NCBI GenBank assembly: GCA_947448885.1 | Contig: CANFPJ010000002.1 | Span: forward strand, 35,100 to 99,099 | Direction: 5' to 3' | DNA from: Comamonadaceae bacterium | GTDB taxonomy: Bacteria; Pseudomonadota; Gammaproteobacteria; Burkholderiales; Burkholderiaceae_C | DNA length: 64,000 nucleotides | Part shown: positions 25,844 through 36,496 of the stretch, one piece after another | How positions within the stretch are numbered: position 1 is the first letter of the stretch | How the letters are laid out: the number at the start of each line of letters is the position of its first letter | Notes under the pieces: model-generated | What the model was told of the DNA's origin: nothing | Database searches by the model: none | The model's input: the letters and a program-made list of their open reading frames with translations, nothing else | Program-made: the position numbers and the translations under genes

Positions 25844-28800
25844 GTGAACCTCTCGCGCCTGTTCATCCTGCGCCCGGTGGCCACCTCTTTGTTGATGGTG
25901 GCCATGCTGATCGCCGGCGCTTTGGCTTACCGGTGGTTGCCCATCGCCGCCTTGCCGCAGGTGGATTACCCCACCATCCAAGTCTCCACCCTGTACCCAG
26001 GGGCCAGCCCCGAGGTGGTCACCTCGGCCATCACCGCCCCTTTGGAGCGCCAGTTCGGCCAGATGCCAGGCCTGGACTTGATGAGCTCGGTCAGCTCGGG
26101 TGGCGCGTCCATCATCACCTTGCGCTTTTCGCTCGACCTGGCGCTGGACGTGGCCGAGCAACAGGTGCAGGCCGCGATCAACGCGGGCGCCAATTTGTTG
26201 CCCACCGATTTGCCCATGCCGCCGCTCTACAGCAAGGTCAACCCGGCCGATGCGCCCATTTTGAGCCTGGCCCTGAGTTCGCCCTCTCGCCCCATCACCC
26301 AGGTCAGCGACATGGTGGAAAACCGCATCGCCCAGCGGTTGTCACAAGTCTCGGGTGTGGGTTTGGTCAGCATTGCTGGGGGTCAGCGGCCCTCGGTGCG
26401 GGTGCAGGTCAACCCGGTGGCTTTGGCGGCGGCAGGGTTTTCGCTGGAAGATGTGCGCACGGCCATCAACCAAGCCAATGTCAACCAAGCCAAGGGCAGC
26501 TTGGATGGGCCCAACCGGGCGTCCACCATCGATGCCAATGACCAACTTCGCTCGGCCCAGGAATATGGCCAATTGGTGCTGGCTTACCGCAATGGCAACC
26601 CGTTGCGGCTGCGCGATGTGGCCACCATCGTCGAGGCGCCCGAGAACAGCCGCTTGGCCGCCTGGGCCAACCAAACCCCTGCCGTGGTGTTGCACATTCG
26701 GCGCCAGCCCGGCGCCAATGTGATTGAAACCGTCGATCGCATCCAGGCCTTGTTGCCGCGCCTGCGCGCCGAACTCCCCGACTCGGTGGACTTGCAGGTG
26801 ATGAGCGACCGCACGGTGACCATCCGCGCATCGGTGCGCGATGTGCAGTTTGAATTGATGCTGGCCGTGGCCTTGGTGGTGATGGTGATCTTTTTGTTTT
26901 TGCGCAACGCCGCCGCCACCTTGATCCCCAGTGTGGCCGTGCCGCTGTCGCTGGTGGGCACCTTTGGGGTGATGTACCTGGCGGGTTTTTCGATCAACAA
27001 CCTGACCTTGATGGCCTTGACCATCTCCAGCGGCTTTGTGGTCGATGACGCCATCGTGATGATCGAAAACATTGCCCGCCACTTGGAGCAGCGCGCCAAA
27101 GACGGCGATGCACTGGAGGGCGATTGGCGCGCGGCCGCTTTGGCCGCTGCCCTGAGTGGATCGCGCCAAATTGGGTTCACCATCATCTCGCTGACTTTTT
27201 CGTTGATTGCCGTGCTCATCCCGTTGTTGTTCATGGCCGATGTGGTGGGGCGTTTGTTTCACGAGTTCGCCATCACCTTGGCGGTGTCGATTTTGATTTC
27301 TGCCGTGGTCTCGCTGACCCTGACCCCCATGATGTGCGCCCGTTTGCTGCGGCCCCACTCGGCGCAAAACAGCAGCGCTTGGTCGCTGGCCCTGGGCCGA
27401 AGCATCGATGCCTGGATCGAGCGCTATGGCCGCAGCTTGGGGCGCGTGCTGGACAACCCAGCCCGTGTGTGGGCGCTGTTCGGTTTGAGCTTGGCCAGCA
27501 CCGTGGCCTTGTACCTGTGGGTGCCCAAAGGTTTTTTCCCCTTGCAAGACACCGGCAGTTTGCAAGTCATCACCGAGGCCACCCAGTCGACATCGTTTGA
27601 CGCCATGGCACAGCGCCAGCAAGCCCTGGCCGAAGTGCTGCTGCGCGATCCAGCGGTGCACAGCCTGACCTCGTTCATTGGCGTGGACGGCACCAACACC
27701 AGCCTCAACACCGGGCGCATGACGCTGCAACTGGTGCCCAAAGCCGAGCGCGATGCGCCCTTGACAGCCGTGGTCGAGCGCCTGACCCGGCTGAGCGACC
27801 AAGTCAGCGGCATGCGCATCTTTGTGCAACCGGTGCAGGACTTGAGCATTGAGGACCGGGTGGCGCGCACCCAATACCAGTTCATGCTCAGCGGGCCTGA
27901 TCTGCAGGCTTTGGGGCTTTGGTCGCAACGCTTGATCGAGCGCATGCGCGCCATGGCCGAGCTGTCGGACCCGGCCAGCGATTACCAAGACCAGGGCTTG
28001 CAGGCCTATGTGCAAATCGACCGAGAGGCCGCTGCCCGCTTGGGGGTGAGTGTGTCGGCCATCGATTTGGCTTTGTACAACGCGTTTGGCCAGCGCTTGA
28101 TCTCCACCATCTTCACCCAAAGCAACCAGTACCGCGTGGTGCTGGAAGTGGCCAGCGCCCAGCGCCTGGGCCCTGCGGCATTGCAGCGCTTGTATGTGCC
28201 CGCCACCGCCGGCGCGCAAGTGCCTTTGTCGTCATTGGCCCAGGTGGTGGAAAAACCCGCCTTGCTCAGCATCACCCATGTGGCCCAGTACCCGGCGGTC
28301 ACCTTGTCGTTCAACCCGGCGCCGGGTTTTGCGCTGGGCCAGGCGGTGCGCGCCATTGAGTCGGCCCGCGCTGAGATGTTGGATGAAGGCATGCCGGTGT
28401 CGATCGAAACCCGCTTCCAGGGGGCGGCCTTGGCGTTTCAAGCCTCGCTGGTCAATACCTTGTGGCTGATCTTGGCCGCGGTGGTGACCATGTACATCGT
28501 GCTGGGCATTTTGTATGAGAGTTACATCCACCCCATCACCATTTTGTCCACCTTGCCGTCGGCTGGGGTGGGGGCCTTGCTGGCGCTGATGCTGGCAGGC
28601 ATGGACCTGGGGATGATTGCGGTGATTGGCATTGTGTTGCTGATCGGCATTGTCAAGAAAAACGCCATCATGATGATTGACTTTGCGCTCGACGCCGAGC
28701 GCGAACAAGGACTGGCCCCGCGTGAGGCCATTCACCAAGCGTGCTTGCAGCGCTTTCGCCCAATTTTGATGACCACCTTGTGCGCCTTGCTCAGTGCCTT

Positions 28801-28957
28801 GCCCTTGATGCTCGGCAGCGGCGTGGGCAGCGAGTTGCGCCAACCCTTGGGCGTGACCATGGTCGGCGGCTTGATCGTCAGTCAGTGGCTGACCTTGTAC
28901 ACCACGCCCGTGATTTATTTGTTCTTTGCCCGTCGCTTGTCAAAGGTGCGGGCATGA
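25844..28957 (+). CDS. mdtB: RND multidrug efflux permease (MdtB/MuxB-like)
   Basis: A 1037-residue inner-membrane proton-drug antiporter of the HAE1 family. It begins with [15 protein letters not shown] as MdtB proteins do. Two periplasmic porter regions alternate with 12 predicted helices. The proton-relay aspartates are in [11 protein letters not shown], and [21 protein letters not shown] is the second-half signature. GTG 25844 is used. Length equals E. coli MdtB (about 1040). Its gene overlaps the next pump (ATGA); MdtB/MdtC-type pumps assemble as heterotrimers. Confidence 0.93.
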   Translation: MNLSRLFILRPVATSLLMVAMLIAGALAYRWLPIAALPQVDYPTIQVSTLYPGASPEVVTSAITAPLERQFGQMPGLDLMSSVSSGGASIITLRFSLDLALDVAEQQVQAAINAGANLLPTDLPMPPLYSKVNPADAPILSLALSSPSRPITQVSDMVENRIAQRLSQVSGVGLVSIAGGQRPSVRVQVNPVALAAAGFSLEDVRTAINQANVNQAKGSLDGPNRASTIDANDQLRSAQEYGQLVLAYRNGNPLRLRDVATIVEAPENSRLAAWANQTPAVVLHIRRQPGANVIETVDRIQALLPRLRAELPDSVDLQVMSDRTVTIRASVRDVQFELMLAVALVVMVIFLFLRNAAATLIPSVAVPLSLVGTFGVMYLAGFSINNLTLMALTISSGFVVDDAIVMIENIARHLEQRAKDGDALEGDWRAAALAAALSGSRQIGFTIISLTFSLIAVLIPLLFMADVVGRLFHEFAITLAVSILISAVVSLTLTPMMCARLLRPHSAQNSSAWSLALGRSIDAWIERYGRSLGRVLDNPARVWALFGLSLASTVALYLWVPKGFFPLQDTGSLQVITEATQSTSFDAMAQRQQALAEVLLRDPAVHSLTSFIGVDGTNTSLNTGRMTLQLVPKAERDAPLTAVVERLTRLSDQVSGMRIFVQPVQDLSIEDRVARTQYQFMLSGPDLQALGLWSQRLIERMRAMAELSDPASDYQDQGLQAYVQIDREAAARLGVSVSAIDLALYNAFGQRLISTIFTQSNQYRVVLEVASAQRLGPAALQRLYVPATAGAQVPLSSLAQVVEKPALLSITHVAQYPAVTLSFNPAPGFALGQAVRAIESARAEMLDEGMPVSIETRFQGAALAFQASLVNTLWLILAAVVTMYIVLGILYESYIHPITILSTLPSAGVGALLALMLAGMDLGMIAVIGIVLLIGIVKKNAIMMIDFALDAEREQGLAPREAIHQACLQRFRPILMTTLCALLSALPLMLGSGVGSELRQPLGVTMVGGLIVSQWLTLYTTPVIYLFFARRLSKVRA

Positions 28958-31900
28958 ACCGTGTGCGCGACGCCTGGGTGGATGGCGCGCTCAACTTTTC
29001 TGCCCCCTTTGTGGTTCGCCCGGTGGCGACCACCTTGATCACCCTGGGCCTGGCCTTGGCAGGGGTGTTGGCTTATTTCCAACTGCCGGTGGCCCCTTTG
29101 CCCCAGGTGGAGTTCCCGACGATTTCGGTGCAGGCCAATTTGCCGGGGGCCGGCCCCGAGACCATGGCGTCCACCGTGGCCACGCCGCTGGAGCGGGCCT
29201 TGGGCACCATCGCTGGGGTCAATGAAATGACCTCTTACTCGTCGCTGGGCAGCGCCCGGGTGACCTTGCAATTCGACTTGAACCGCGACATCAATGGCGC
29301 TGCGCGCGATGTGCAAGCGGCGATCAATGCCTCGCGCGCCCTGTTGCCCACCGGCATGCCCAGCAACCCCAGTTACCGCAAGGTCAACCCCGCGGATGCG
29401 CCGATTTTGATTTTGGCGCTGACCTCGAAAAACCTCTCACGCGGCCAGTTGTATGACGTGGCGTCCACCTTGTTGTCGCAGCGCTTGTCGCAGGTCGACG
29501 GTGTCGGGCAGGTGACGATTGGCGGTGGGGCCTTGCCCGCGGTGCGCATCGAAATCGATCCGACCAAACTGGCCAGCCAAGGCCTTGCACTGGAAGATGT
29601 GCGCACAGCCGTGGCCGCCACCAACGCCAACCGACCCAAAGGCCAGGTGGAGGATGCCCAACGCAGCTGGCAAATCGGTGCCAACGACCAAGCCAGCCGG
29701 GCCGACGACTACACCCCCCTGGTGCTGCGCTACCGCGATGGCCGCGCGGTGCGCTTGGGCGACGTGGCCCAGGTCAGCGACGCGGTGCAGGATGTGCGCA
29801 ACTACGGCGTGGCCAATGGCGAGCCGGCCATTTTGATTTTGCTCAACAAGCAACCCGACGCCAATGTGATTGAGACGGTCGCCCGGGTGCGCGCCTTGAT
29901 GCCGGTGCTGCAAGCGGGCATCCCGGCGGCGGTGGACATGCAAGTGGTTTCAGACCGCACCTTAACCATCCGCGCTTCTTTGGGCGAGATCCAAAAATCC
30001 CTGGCCATCTCGGTGGGTTTGGTGATCGTGGTGGTGGGCGTGTTTTTGCGCCGCTTGCGCTCGGCCCTGATCCCCAGCGTGGCGGTGCCGGTGTCGCTGG
30101 CCGGCACGTTTGCGGGCATGTATCTGCTGGGCTACAGCCTGAACAACCTGTCCTTGATGGCCTTGACCATTGCCACCGGCTTTGTGGTGGATGACGCCAT
30201 CGTGGTGCTGGAGAACATCACTCGCCACATCGAGCGTGGTGCCACCCCCTTGCAAGCGGCCCTCAAAGGCAGCCGCGAAATTGGCTTCACCGTGGTGTCC
30301 ATCAGCTTGTCCTTGATCGCGGTGTTCATCCCCATCTTGCTCATGGGTGGGGTGTTGGGCCGCTTGTTCCATGAGTTTGCGGTGGTGCTGTCCTTGGCCA
30401 TCCTCATCTCGCTGTGGGTTTCCCTGACCACGACGCCCATGATGTGTGCGGCTTTGTTGCAAGCCCATGTGCCGGTGCGCCCCTCAGCGCCCAGGTTGGC
30501 GTCGCAGGGCGTCAGTCGCTGGCGGCGTTGGTGGGCGCGTCGCCCCCAGGCTGGGCGGCTGTACCGCACCAGTTTGGCATGGGCCTTGCGCCACCAACCG
30601 GTCATGTGGTTGGTGTTGTTCGCAGCCATTGGGCTGAATGTGTATTTGTACAAAACCATTCCCAAAGGTTTCTTTCCCCAACAAGACACGGGGCGCATTT
30701 TTGGCTCGATCCGGGCCGATCAAAGCACCTCGTTTCAAGCCATGCAAAAACGCTTGGACGAATTCATCGCCATCGTGCGCGCCGATCCGGCGGTGGAGAG
30801 CGTGACCGGCTTCACCGGTGGTGGCAGGCGCAATTCGGCGCAAATGTTTTTGTCTTTGAAACCGCGCGATCAGCGCGATGTGTCGGCCGATCAAGTCGTC
30901 GCCCGCTTGCGCCCCAAACTCGCCAAACAAGCGGGTGCCTCTTTGTTTTTGGTGCCGGGTCAAGATTTGCGCATCGGTGCCCGCGTCTCCAGCGCGCAGT
31001 ACGAGTACACCTTGAAAGCCGATGATTTGGAGGACTTGCGCTTGTGGGAACCGCGCATCCGTTTGGCCCTGAGCCGCTTGCCCCAGTTGGAAGACGTCAA
31101 CACCGACTACGAAGACCGGGGTTTGCAAACCACCTTGGTGATCGACCGCGAGGCCTTGGCGCGTTTGGGCCTGAGCATGCGCATGATCGATGCCACCTTG
31201 AACAACGCCTACGGCCAGCGCCAAGTGGGTGTCATCTACCACCCATTGAACCAGTACCGGGTGGTGATGGAGTTGGCACCCCAACACTTGCAAGGCCCCG
31301 AGTCTTTGCAGCAAATGCAGTTCATCAATGCCAGTGGCCAGGCCGTGCCCCTGAGCGCTTTCGCCCGCTTGGAGATGACCCACACCGCTTTGTCGGTCAG
31401 CCACGAAGGCGGGGTGCCATCGGACACCTTCAGTTTCAGTTTGGCCCCGGGGGTGTCGCTGTCGCAAGCCACCGAAGCGATGGACAAGGCTTTGGGCGAG
31501 CTCAAAATCCCGGTCTCGGTGCGGGGCAGTTTCTCGGGCACCGTCAATGCCTATCAGCGTTCTTTAGAGACGCAACCCCTGCTGATCTTGGCCGCTTTGG
31601 TCACGCTGTACCTGGTGCTCGGTGTGCTGTATGAAAGCCTGCTGCACCCGATCACCATTTTGTCCACCTTGCCGTCAGCCGGTGTGGGGGCTTTGTTGGC
31701 GTTGATGTTGTTGGACACCGAGTTCTCCATCATCGCCATGATCGGGGTGATTTTGCTGATTGGCATTGTCAAAAAGAATGCGATCTTGATGATCGACTTT
31801 GCCCTGGAGCGGCAACGCCGGGGCAGGAGTGCGGCGCAGTCCATCTACCAAGCCTGCCAATTGCGCGTGCGCCCGATTTGGATGACCACCTTGGCCGCCA

Positions 31901-32136
31901 TGCTGGGGGCCTTGCCCTTGGCGCTGGGGCGTGGCGACGGTGCCGAGTTGCGCTGGCCCTTGGGGCTGTCGGTGCTGGGTGGTTTGCTGCTCAGCCAGCT
32001 GTTGACCTTGTACACCACGCCGGTGGTGTTTGTCGGCTTGGAGCGCTTGCGCCAGCGCGTTCTCGGGCCCCGGCTGTGGTCGAGCCAGCCAATGGCCGCA
32101 CCCGAAGCCGCGGCGGCACAATGGAGGCCCTCATGA
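28954..32136 (+). CDS. mdtC: RND multidrug efflux permease (MdtC/MuxC-like)
   Basis: A 1060-residue second RND pump. A short N-terminal extension precedes [30 protein letters not shown] carries the paired aspartates, and [21 protein letters not shown] is present. ATG 28954 overlaps the mdtB-like stop, and its own stop overlaps the outer-membrane gene start. Two non-identical pumps, one adaptor and one channel in one operon is the MuxABC-OpmB/MdtABC layout. Typical substrates of that family are novobiocin-like drugs, bile salts and metals; none can be assigned here. Confidence 0.93.
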   Translation: MNRVRDAWVDGALNFSAPFVVRPVATTLITLGLALAGVLAYFQLPVAPLPQVEFPTISVQANLPGAGPETMASTVATPLERALGTIAGVNEMTSYSSLGSARVTLQFDLNRDINGAARDVQAAINASRALLPTGMPSNPSYRKVNPADAPILILALTSKNLSRGQLYDVASTLLSQRLSQVDGVGQVTIGGGALPAVRIEIDPTKLASQGLALEDVRTAVAATNANRPKGQVEDAQRSWQIGANDQASRADDYTPLVLRYRDGRAVRLGDVAQVSDAVQDVRNYGVANGEPAILILLNKQPDANVIETVARVRALMPVLQAGIPAAVDMQVVSDRTLTIRASLGEIQKSLAISVGLVIVVVGVFLRRLRSALIPSVAVPVSLAGTFAGMYLLGYSLNNLSLMALTIATGFVVDDAIVVLENITRHIERGATPLQAALKGSREIGFTVVSISLSLIAVFIPILLMGGVLGRLFHEFAVVLSLAILISLWVSLTTTPMMCAALLQAHVPVRPSAPRLASQGVSRWRRWWARRPQAGRLYRTSLAWALRHQPVMWLVLFAAIGLNVYLYKTIPKGFFPQQDTGRIFGSIRADQSTSFQAMQKRLDEFIAIVRADPAVESVTGFTGGGRRNSAQMFLSLKPRDQRDVSADQVVARLRPKLAKQAGASLFLVPGQDLRIGARVSSAQYEYTLKADDLEDLRLWEPRIRLALSRLPQLEDVNTDYEDRGLQTTLVIDREALARLGLSMRMIDATLNNAYGQRQVGVIYHPLNQYRVVMELAPQHLQGPESLQQMQFINASGQAVPLSAFARLEMTHTALSVSHEGGVPSDTFSFSLAPGVSLSQATEAMDKALGELKIPVSVRGSFSGTVNAYQRSLETQPLLILAALVTLYLVLGVLYESLLHPITILSTLPSAGVGALLALMLLDTEFSIIAMIGVILLIGIVKKNAILMIDFALERQRRGRSAAQSIYQACQLRVRPIWMTTLAAMLGALPLALGRGDGAELRWPLGLSVLGGLLLSQLLTLYTTPVVFVGLERLRQRVLGPRLWSSQPMAAPEAAAAQWRPS

Positions 32137-33542
32137 GCCTTGTTTCAACCCATCGATGCGTGCTGTTCTGCATGGCCCTGCTGTTGACGGCCTGCGGTTG
32201 GCTCAAGCCCGAACCCATGCCCGCCTTGGGCTTGCCCACGCCAGCGGCCATTGGTCCGTGGCAATCGGCCACCCAGGTGCCCGCCGCTGACCCGTCGTGG
32301 TGGCAGTTGTTTCAAGACCCGGTGTTGGATGATTTGCAGCGGCAATTGGTCCTGGGCAACCACAACTTGCAAGCCATGGCCGCAGGGGTGCGCCAAGCCC
32401 AGGCCGCCGTGGGCACAGCGCAATCCAGTTTGTATCCCACGGTGAATGCCAACTTGGGTGTGTCACGCAGCGAAAACACGCCGGCCACGGTGACCGGCAC
32501 GAATTACAGCTTGAGCGCGCCGGTGTCATGGGAACTGGATTTGTGGGGCCGGGTGAGTGGCCTGAACCGCGCAGCCGACGCCCGTTTGCAAGCCAGCCGC
32601 GAGGACCTGTCTGCGGCGCGTTTGTCGGCCCAATCCACCCTGGTGCAAACCTATTTGTCGCTGCGCAGTGCAGACCAACAACTGGCCGTGCTCGAACTGG
32701 CGGTGCAGGCCTATGAAAAATCCTTGCAGCTGACCGACTACCGTTACCAAGCCGGTGTGGTGTCGGCGGCTGACGTGGCCCAAGCCCAGTTACAACTGCA
32801 AAGCGCCGAAGCCCAAAGGCTTGACTTGCGCACCCAGCGCGCTCAGCTGGGCCATGCCTTGGCGGTGCTGTTGGGCCAGCCGCCATCGGCCCTGGCCTTG
32901 GGGGTGCGCACCCAAGCTTTGGTGGTGCCCGAATTGCCCGCGCTTTTGTCCACCGCCTTGTTGTTGCGCCGGCCCGATGTGGCCGCGGCCGAGCGGCGTG
33001 TGGCCGCGGCCAATGCCCAAGTGGGGGTGACCCAGGCGGCCTTTTTTCCAGCGCTCACCTTGTCGGCCAATGCCGGCTACCGCAACCAAGACTTTGGCAG
33101 CTTGGTGGGCGCCTCCAATGTCTTTTGGTCGGTGGGCCCGACCTTGGTGCAATCGGTGTTCGATGGCGGTTTGCGCCGCGCTGCCCGCGCCGACGCAATG
33201 GCTGCGCGCGATGCCAGCGTGGCCACCTACCGGCAAACCGTGCTGACCGCCATGCAAGAGCTGGAAGACAACTTGGTGGCCGCCGCGCAGTTGGCTTTGC
33301 AAGCCCAGGTCCAAGCGCAGGCCTTGCAAGCCGCACGGCGCAATTTGTCCATCACCGATGCGCAATACCGGGCCGGTGCGGTCAGTTACTTGGCGGTGGT
33401 CACCGCCCAAACCAGCGAACTCAGCGCCGAGCGCAGCCTGATCGATGTGCAAACCCGCCGCTTGGTGGCCATCAACGCCTTGCTGAAAAATTTGGCCGGA
33501 CGTTGGCCGGAGCCAGACGCCACAGCGGCGGCTGGGAAATGA
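32133..33542 (+). CDS. Outer-membrane efflux lipoprotein (NodT/OprM family)
   Basis: A 469-residue TolC-like channel with a lipoprotein signal: hydrophobic region and lipobox LTAC, Cys near residue 21. Two repeats of long coiled alpha-hairpins follow, containing WWQLFQDPVLDDL, PVSWELDLWGR and LLRRPDVAAAERR, all characteristic of the NodT family. A GGAGG at 32123-32127 supports ATG 32133, which overlaps the preceding stop. It completes the tripartite pump. Confidence 0.92.
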   Translation: MSLVSTHRCVLFCMALLLTACGWLKPEPMPALGLPTPAAIGPWQSATQVPAADPSWWQLFQDPVLDDLQRQLVLGNHNLQAMAAGVRQAQAAVGTAQSSLYPTVNANLGVSRSENTPATVTGTNYSLSAPVSWELDLWGRVSGLNRAADARLQASREDLSAARLSAQSTLVQTYLSLRSADQQLAVLELAVQAYEKSLQLTDYRYQAGVVSAADVAQAQLQLQSAEAQRLDLRTQRAQLGHALAVLLGQPPSALALGVRTQALVVPELPALLSTALLLRRPDVAAAERRVAAANAQVGVTQAAFFPALTLSANAGYRNQDFGSLVGASNVFWSVGPTLVQSVFDGGLRRAARADAMAARDASVATYRQTVLTAMQELEDNLVAAAQLALQAQVQAQALQAARRNLSITDAQYRAGAVSYLAVVTAQTSELSAERSLIDVQTRRLVAINALLKNLAGRWPEPDATAAAGK

Positions 33543-33570
33543 CGGGATCCTTTTCAACCGGTTTTGTCAC

Positions 33571-34254
33571 ATGCACATCTTGCTGATTGAGGACGAGCAA
33601 AAAATCGCCGACTTTGTGTTGGAGGGTTTGGGGGCCTTGGGCTGGCAATGCACCCACGCCCTGGAAGGGGCCGCCGGCTTGGCGGCGGTGGGCCAAACGC
33701 GGTTCGATGCCATCGTGTTGGATTGGATGCTGCCGGTCATGGATGGCATGGCATTTTTGGGCCGCTTGCGCGAACAAACGCCATGCCCCCCGGTCATCAT
33801 GCTGACCGCCAAAGCCGAGCTCGATGACAAGCTGCAAGGCTTTCAAATGGGCGCCGAAGATTACCTGGCCAAGCCCTTTCATTTGGAGGAGTTGGCAGCG
33901 CGCATCCGGGTGTTGGTGCAAAGGCGCACGGGCCAAGCACCAGAAAACTTGCGCTTGAATGGCTTGGAGCTCAATCGGGTGACGCGCAAAGCGACTTGGC
34001 AAGGCGCTACAGCGGTGCTCAGCCAGCGGGAGTTTTTGCTGCTCGAGTACTTGATGCAGTCGCCGGGTCAAATCTTCACCCGCAAGAAAATATTGTTTCA
34101 CGTGTGGGGCATTGACTTCGATCCCCAAACCAATGTGGTCGATGTGAGCATCCAGCGCTTGCGCAAAAAACTCACACCGCCCAACGCTGAATTGGCACCC
34201 GAATTTCCCCTGGAAACCATTCGCGGGGTGGGTTATCGATGGGCCTCCCAGTGA
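33571..34254 (+). CDS. OmpR-family response regulator
   Basis: A 227-residue regulator. The receiver domain has the acidic pair at E7-D8, phospho-acceptor D51 (VLDWMLP), T in MLTAK and K in AKPF. The C-terminal winged helix contains LSQREFLLLEYLM and VVDVSIQRLRKK. It follows the efflux operon by 28 bases and overlaps the kinase gene by 16 bases, so the efflux genes and their sensor system are probably linked, as with BaeSR and mdtABC. Candidate binding sites are seen before the beta-barrel gene at 35882. Confidence 0.92.
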   Translation: MHILLIEDEQKIADFVLEGLGALGWQCTHALEGAAGLAAVGQTRFDAIVLDWMLPVMDGMAFLGRLREQTPCPPVIMLTAKAELDDKLQGFQMGAEDYLAKPFHLEELAARIRVLVQRRTGQAPENLRLNGLELNRVTRKATWQGATAVLSQREFLLLEYLMQSPGQIFTRKKILFHVWGIDFDPQTNVVDVSIQRLRKKLTPPNAELAPEFPLETIRGVGYRWASQ

Positions 34255-35672
34255 AGCTTTGGCGCAGCGTGGGGTCGCGCACATTTGTTTTTTTTGTGGC
34301 CTGTGCCTTGGTGTTTTTGTTTGTGTTCAATCGCATGTGGGCGATTTATTACTCCGACATGGTGCACCAACCTTTGTGGGATCAAGAAATCACCCAAGCC
34401 CTGTGGCTGGAGCTGGCGGACTTGGACCCACCCATTGACATCGCCGCGTTGCAAAAGGGCTTGCTCAAGCGAATCCCGTTTGCGCAGGGGGAGGATGTGC
34501 GCTTGGACTCCCGGCCCATCGACAGCCAAGCCGCCACCTTGCCATCGACCTGGGGCGTGCAAAGCGCTGGCCCGGTCGATTGGGTGGACCTTCCAGAGAT
34601 CGGTTCAGCCGATTCGGCTCGGCACGCGCACCTGGTGCACCAAGGCCAGCACTGGACTTGGGTGAGCTTGCGCCATCTGGGTCAGCAGCATCAAATGTTG
34701 GTGCACCACCGCGTGGCCCATCAAAGCCTGGAGCGCATGTGGAAGGTGCGAGATAAAACCATCTTGTACCAACTCCCCACCGTGGTGTTGTCGGCGGTCT
34801 TGTTGGCTTGGATGGTCACGCGCTTGATGCTCAACCCCATGCATCGACTCAGCCAGCAACTCAATGACATCGGCCGTTTTCATCCGCAAGAGCGCGTGGA
34901 TGCCCAAGGCAGCTTGAAAGAATTTGAATCCTTGATCGGGGCGTTCAACGACTTGCTGGATCGGCTGCAAATCAGTTACCAACAAGCTGGTCGATTCTCC
35001 AGCGATGCGGCGCATGAGCTGAAAACACCCTTGACCATCGTGCGTGGCCAACTGGCCCAGGCCATCAACCAGGCCGACGATCACTCGGACTTGCAGGTTC
35101 GACTCAGCTTGATTTCAGATGAAATTGAGCGCTTGATCTCCATATCCGACAAGCTGCTTCAGTTGTCTTTGGCCGATGCGGGCCAAATGCCCTTGGCCGT
35201 GGAGCCCATCAACTTGAGTGACTGGGTCGCCGAGTTGGTGGCAGACGCTGCCAGCTTCGCGCCGGAACTCAAGACCACCTGGGAGGGCGACAAAGGTGTG
35301 ATGTGGCATGCCGATCGAAACTTGGCTTGGCAGTTGCTGACCAATTTGTTCAGCAATGCGGTGAAATACAACCAAGCTGGGGGCTGGATCCATTTCACAC
35401 TGCAAGCAGATGGCAAACACATCGTGCTCGACATCCGCAATCCCACCGATGCCGATTTGCAAGGCTTGGAAGAAAAGTTGTTCGAGCGTTTTTACCGCTT
35501 GGAGCCGCACCACAACCGCAAAACCGGTGGCACGGGCTTGGGCCTGAGCCTGTGTCGAGAAATCGCCAAAGCCCATGGCGGCGAGTTGAGTCTGCACACC
35601 GAACCAGGCCGCGTGGTGGTCATGCGTCTGGTCGCGCCGCTTGATCCTCCCCGTGCAGACCCCTTGAGCTGA
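34239..35672 (+). CDS. Sensor histidine kinase of the efflux-linked two-component system
   Basis: A 477-residue membrane kinase: TM helix about 14-34, a periplasmic sensor of about 150 residues without recognised motif, a second TM helix (PTVVLSAVLLAWMVTRLML), a HAMP-like linker, the H-box RFSSDAAHELKTPLT, the N-box LLTNLFSNAVKYNQ and the G-box region GGTGLGLSLC. It overlaps the response regulator gene and is the last gene before a 209-base regulatory gap. The signal is unknown. Confidence 0.92.
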   Translation: MGLPVKLWRSVGSRTFVFFVACALVFLFVFNRMWAIYYSDMVHQPLWDQEITQALWLELADLDPPIDIAALQKGLLKRIPFAQGEDVRLDSRPIDSQAATLPSTWGVQSAGPVDWVDLPEIGSADSARHAHLVHQGQHWTWVSLRHLGQQHQMLVHHRVAHQSLERMWKVRDKTILYQLPTVVLSAVLLAWMVTRLMLNPMHRLSQQLNDIGRFHPQERVDAQGSLKEFESLIGAFNDLLDRLQISYQQAGRFSSDAAHELKTPLTIVRGQLAQAINQADDHSDLQVRLSLISDEIERLISISDKLLQLSLADAGQMPLAVEPINLSDWVAELVADAASFAPELKTTWEGDKGVMWHADRNLAWQLLTNLFSNAVKYNQAGGWIHFTLQADGKHIVLDIRNPTDADLQGLEEKLFERFYRLEPHHNRKTGGTGLGLSLCREIAKAHGGELSLHTEPGRVVVMRLVAPLDPPRADPLS

Positions 35673-35752
35673 TTTGGCAAGCCAATCCAGTTGGCCCCTT
35701 ATGCAGCCAGGCATCTCATGGCGATCGATTGTCTAGAAAACGCCTTTCATGA

Positions 35753-35770
35753 TTGGACATCTGTTGGACA
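35753..35770. promoter_or_regulatory. 11-bp-phased direct repeat upstream of the beta-barrel gene
   Basis: TTGGACA occurs at 35753-35759 and 35764-35770, one helical turn apart (TTGGACA-TCTG-TTGGACA). OmpR/PhoB-family regulators bind such tandem repeats, and a regulator of that family is encoded 1.5 kb upstream. It lies 14 bases before the palindrome at 35784. Confidence 0.4.
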
Positions 35771-35783
35771 GCTTGTTTTTCAC

Positions 35784-35799
35784 ATTACAAACTTGTAAT
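35784..35799. promoter_or_regulatory. Perfect palindrome ATTACAA-AC-TTGTAAT
   Basis: A 7-bp perfect inverted repeat with a 2-base spacer, 82 bases before the beta-barrel start. It has the form of CusR/HprR-type boxes known for OmpR-family regulators (TTACAAnnTTGTAA). An A/T-rich stretch downstream (about 35812-35827) could hold a -10 element. It marks a regulated promoter for the beta-barrel and carbonic anhydrase genes. Confidence 0.5.
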
Positions 35800-35881
35800 T
35801 TTCGGATCAAACAAAACTTTTTATTTCACTCCCCAGTGGCCTGAGCCCCTAGGATGCGAAGCATTCTTAAAGGAGCTTCCC

Positions 35882-36463
35882 ATGAACGTTTTTGCCAAAA
35901 GTGCCGTGTGCGTGATGTTGTTGGCTGTGGGCGCTGCCTTTGCGCAGGCCAAGAAGGCCAACGATGATGGTTCGTATGCCGAGGTGTCTTACGTCCGTTG
36001 GAACATCAAGTCAGACAGCAGCTCGCAAACCATCAACCCCACTGGGCTGCGCGCCATTTATGGCTTCGGCGGCAATGGCTTGGCCTACGAGGCGCATTTG
36101 GGCTTGCCCCTGGCGGCGGGCAGCTACACCACAGTGGCTGGCGATGACGCAGATGTGCCCGGCAACATCAAGATCGATACCAAAATCACTTCTTTGGGAT
36201 TGTTTGCCAAGCTTTACACCAAGGCCTCTGACGATTTGGAGTTGTTTGGACGATTGGGCATGAGCTCCATCAACGCAACGGCTGAGGCCTCCACAACATC
36301 CTCCACCGCCACCGCCAAGGCCTCTGATAAATCCACCGCCTGGGGTTATGGCGTGGGCGTCAAGTACAAGGTTGGCAGTTCCACCTCTGTCGTGTTTGAT
36401 TACACCGGGTACAACAAACTTTCTGCCAACACCATGGGCTTGGGTGTGGCTTTCGCTTTCTAA
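35882..36463 (+). CDS. Small outer-membrane beta-barrel protein
   Basis: A 193-residue protein with signal peptide (cleavage near AFA/QAKK, residue 21). Alternating polar and hydrophobic strands follow (SYAEVSYVRWNI, SLGLFAKLYTKA, WGYGVGVKYKV, SVVFDYTGYN) and the C-terminus ends in aromatic Phe (GVAFAF), the outer-membrane insertion signal. The size fits an eight-stranded OmpA/OmpW-like barrel. AAAGGAG at 35870-35876 precedes the ATG. The specific role is unknown. It sits behind a palindromic operator and before an exported carbonic anhydrase. Confidence 0.8.
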   Translation: MNVFAKSAVCVMLLAVGAAFAQAKKANDDGSYAEVSYVRWNIKSDSSSQTINPTGLRAIYGFGGNGLAYEAHLGLPLAAGSYTTVAGDDADVPGNIKIDTKITSLGLFAKLYTKASDDLELFGRLGMSSINATAEASTTSSTATAKASDKSTAWGYGVGVKYKVGSSTSVVFDYTGYNKLSANTMGLGVAFAF

Positions 36464-36496
36464 TTTTTTCAAACCACCTTTCAAAGGAATATCTCC

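Noticed and set aside
26342..28219. A 625-residue minus-strand open frame inside the first RND pump gene
   Set aside because: Shadow of a high-GC coding sequence; the plus strand encodes clear RND motifs throughout.
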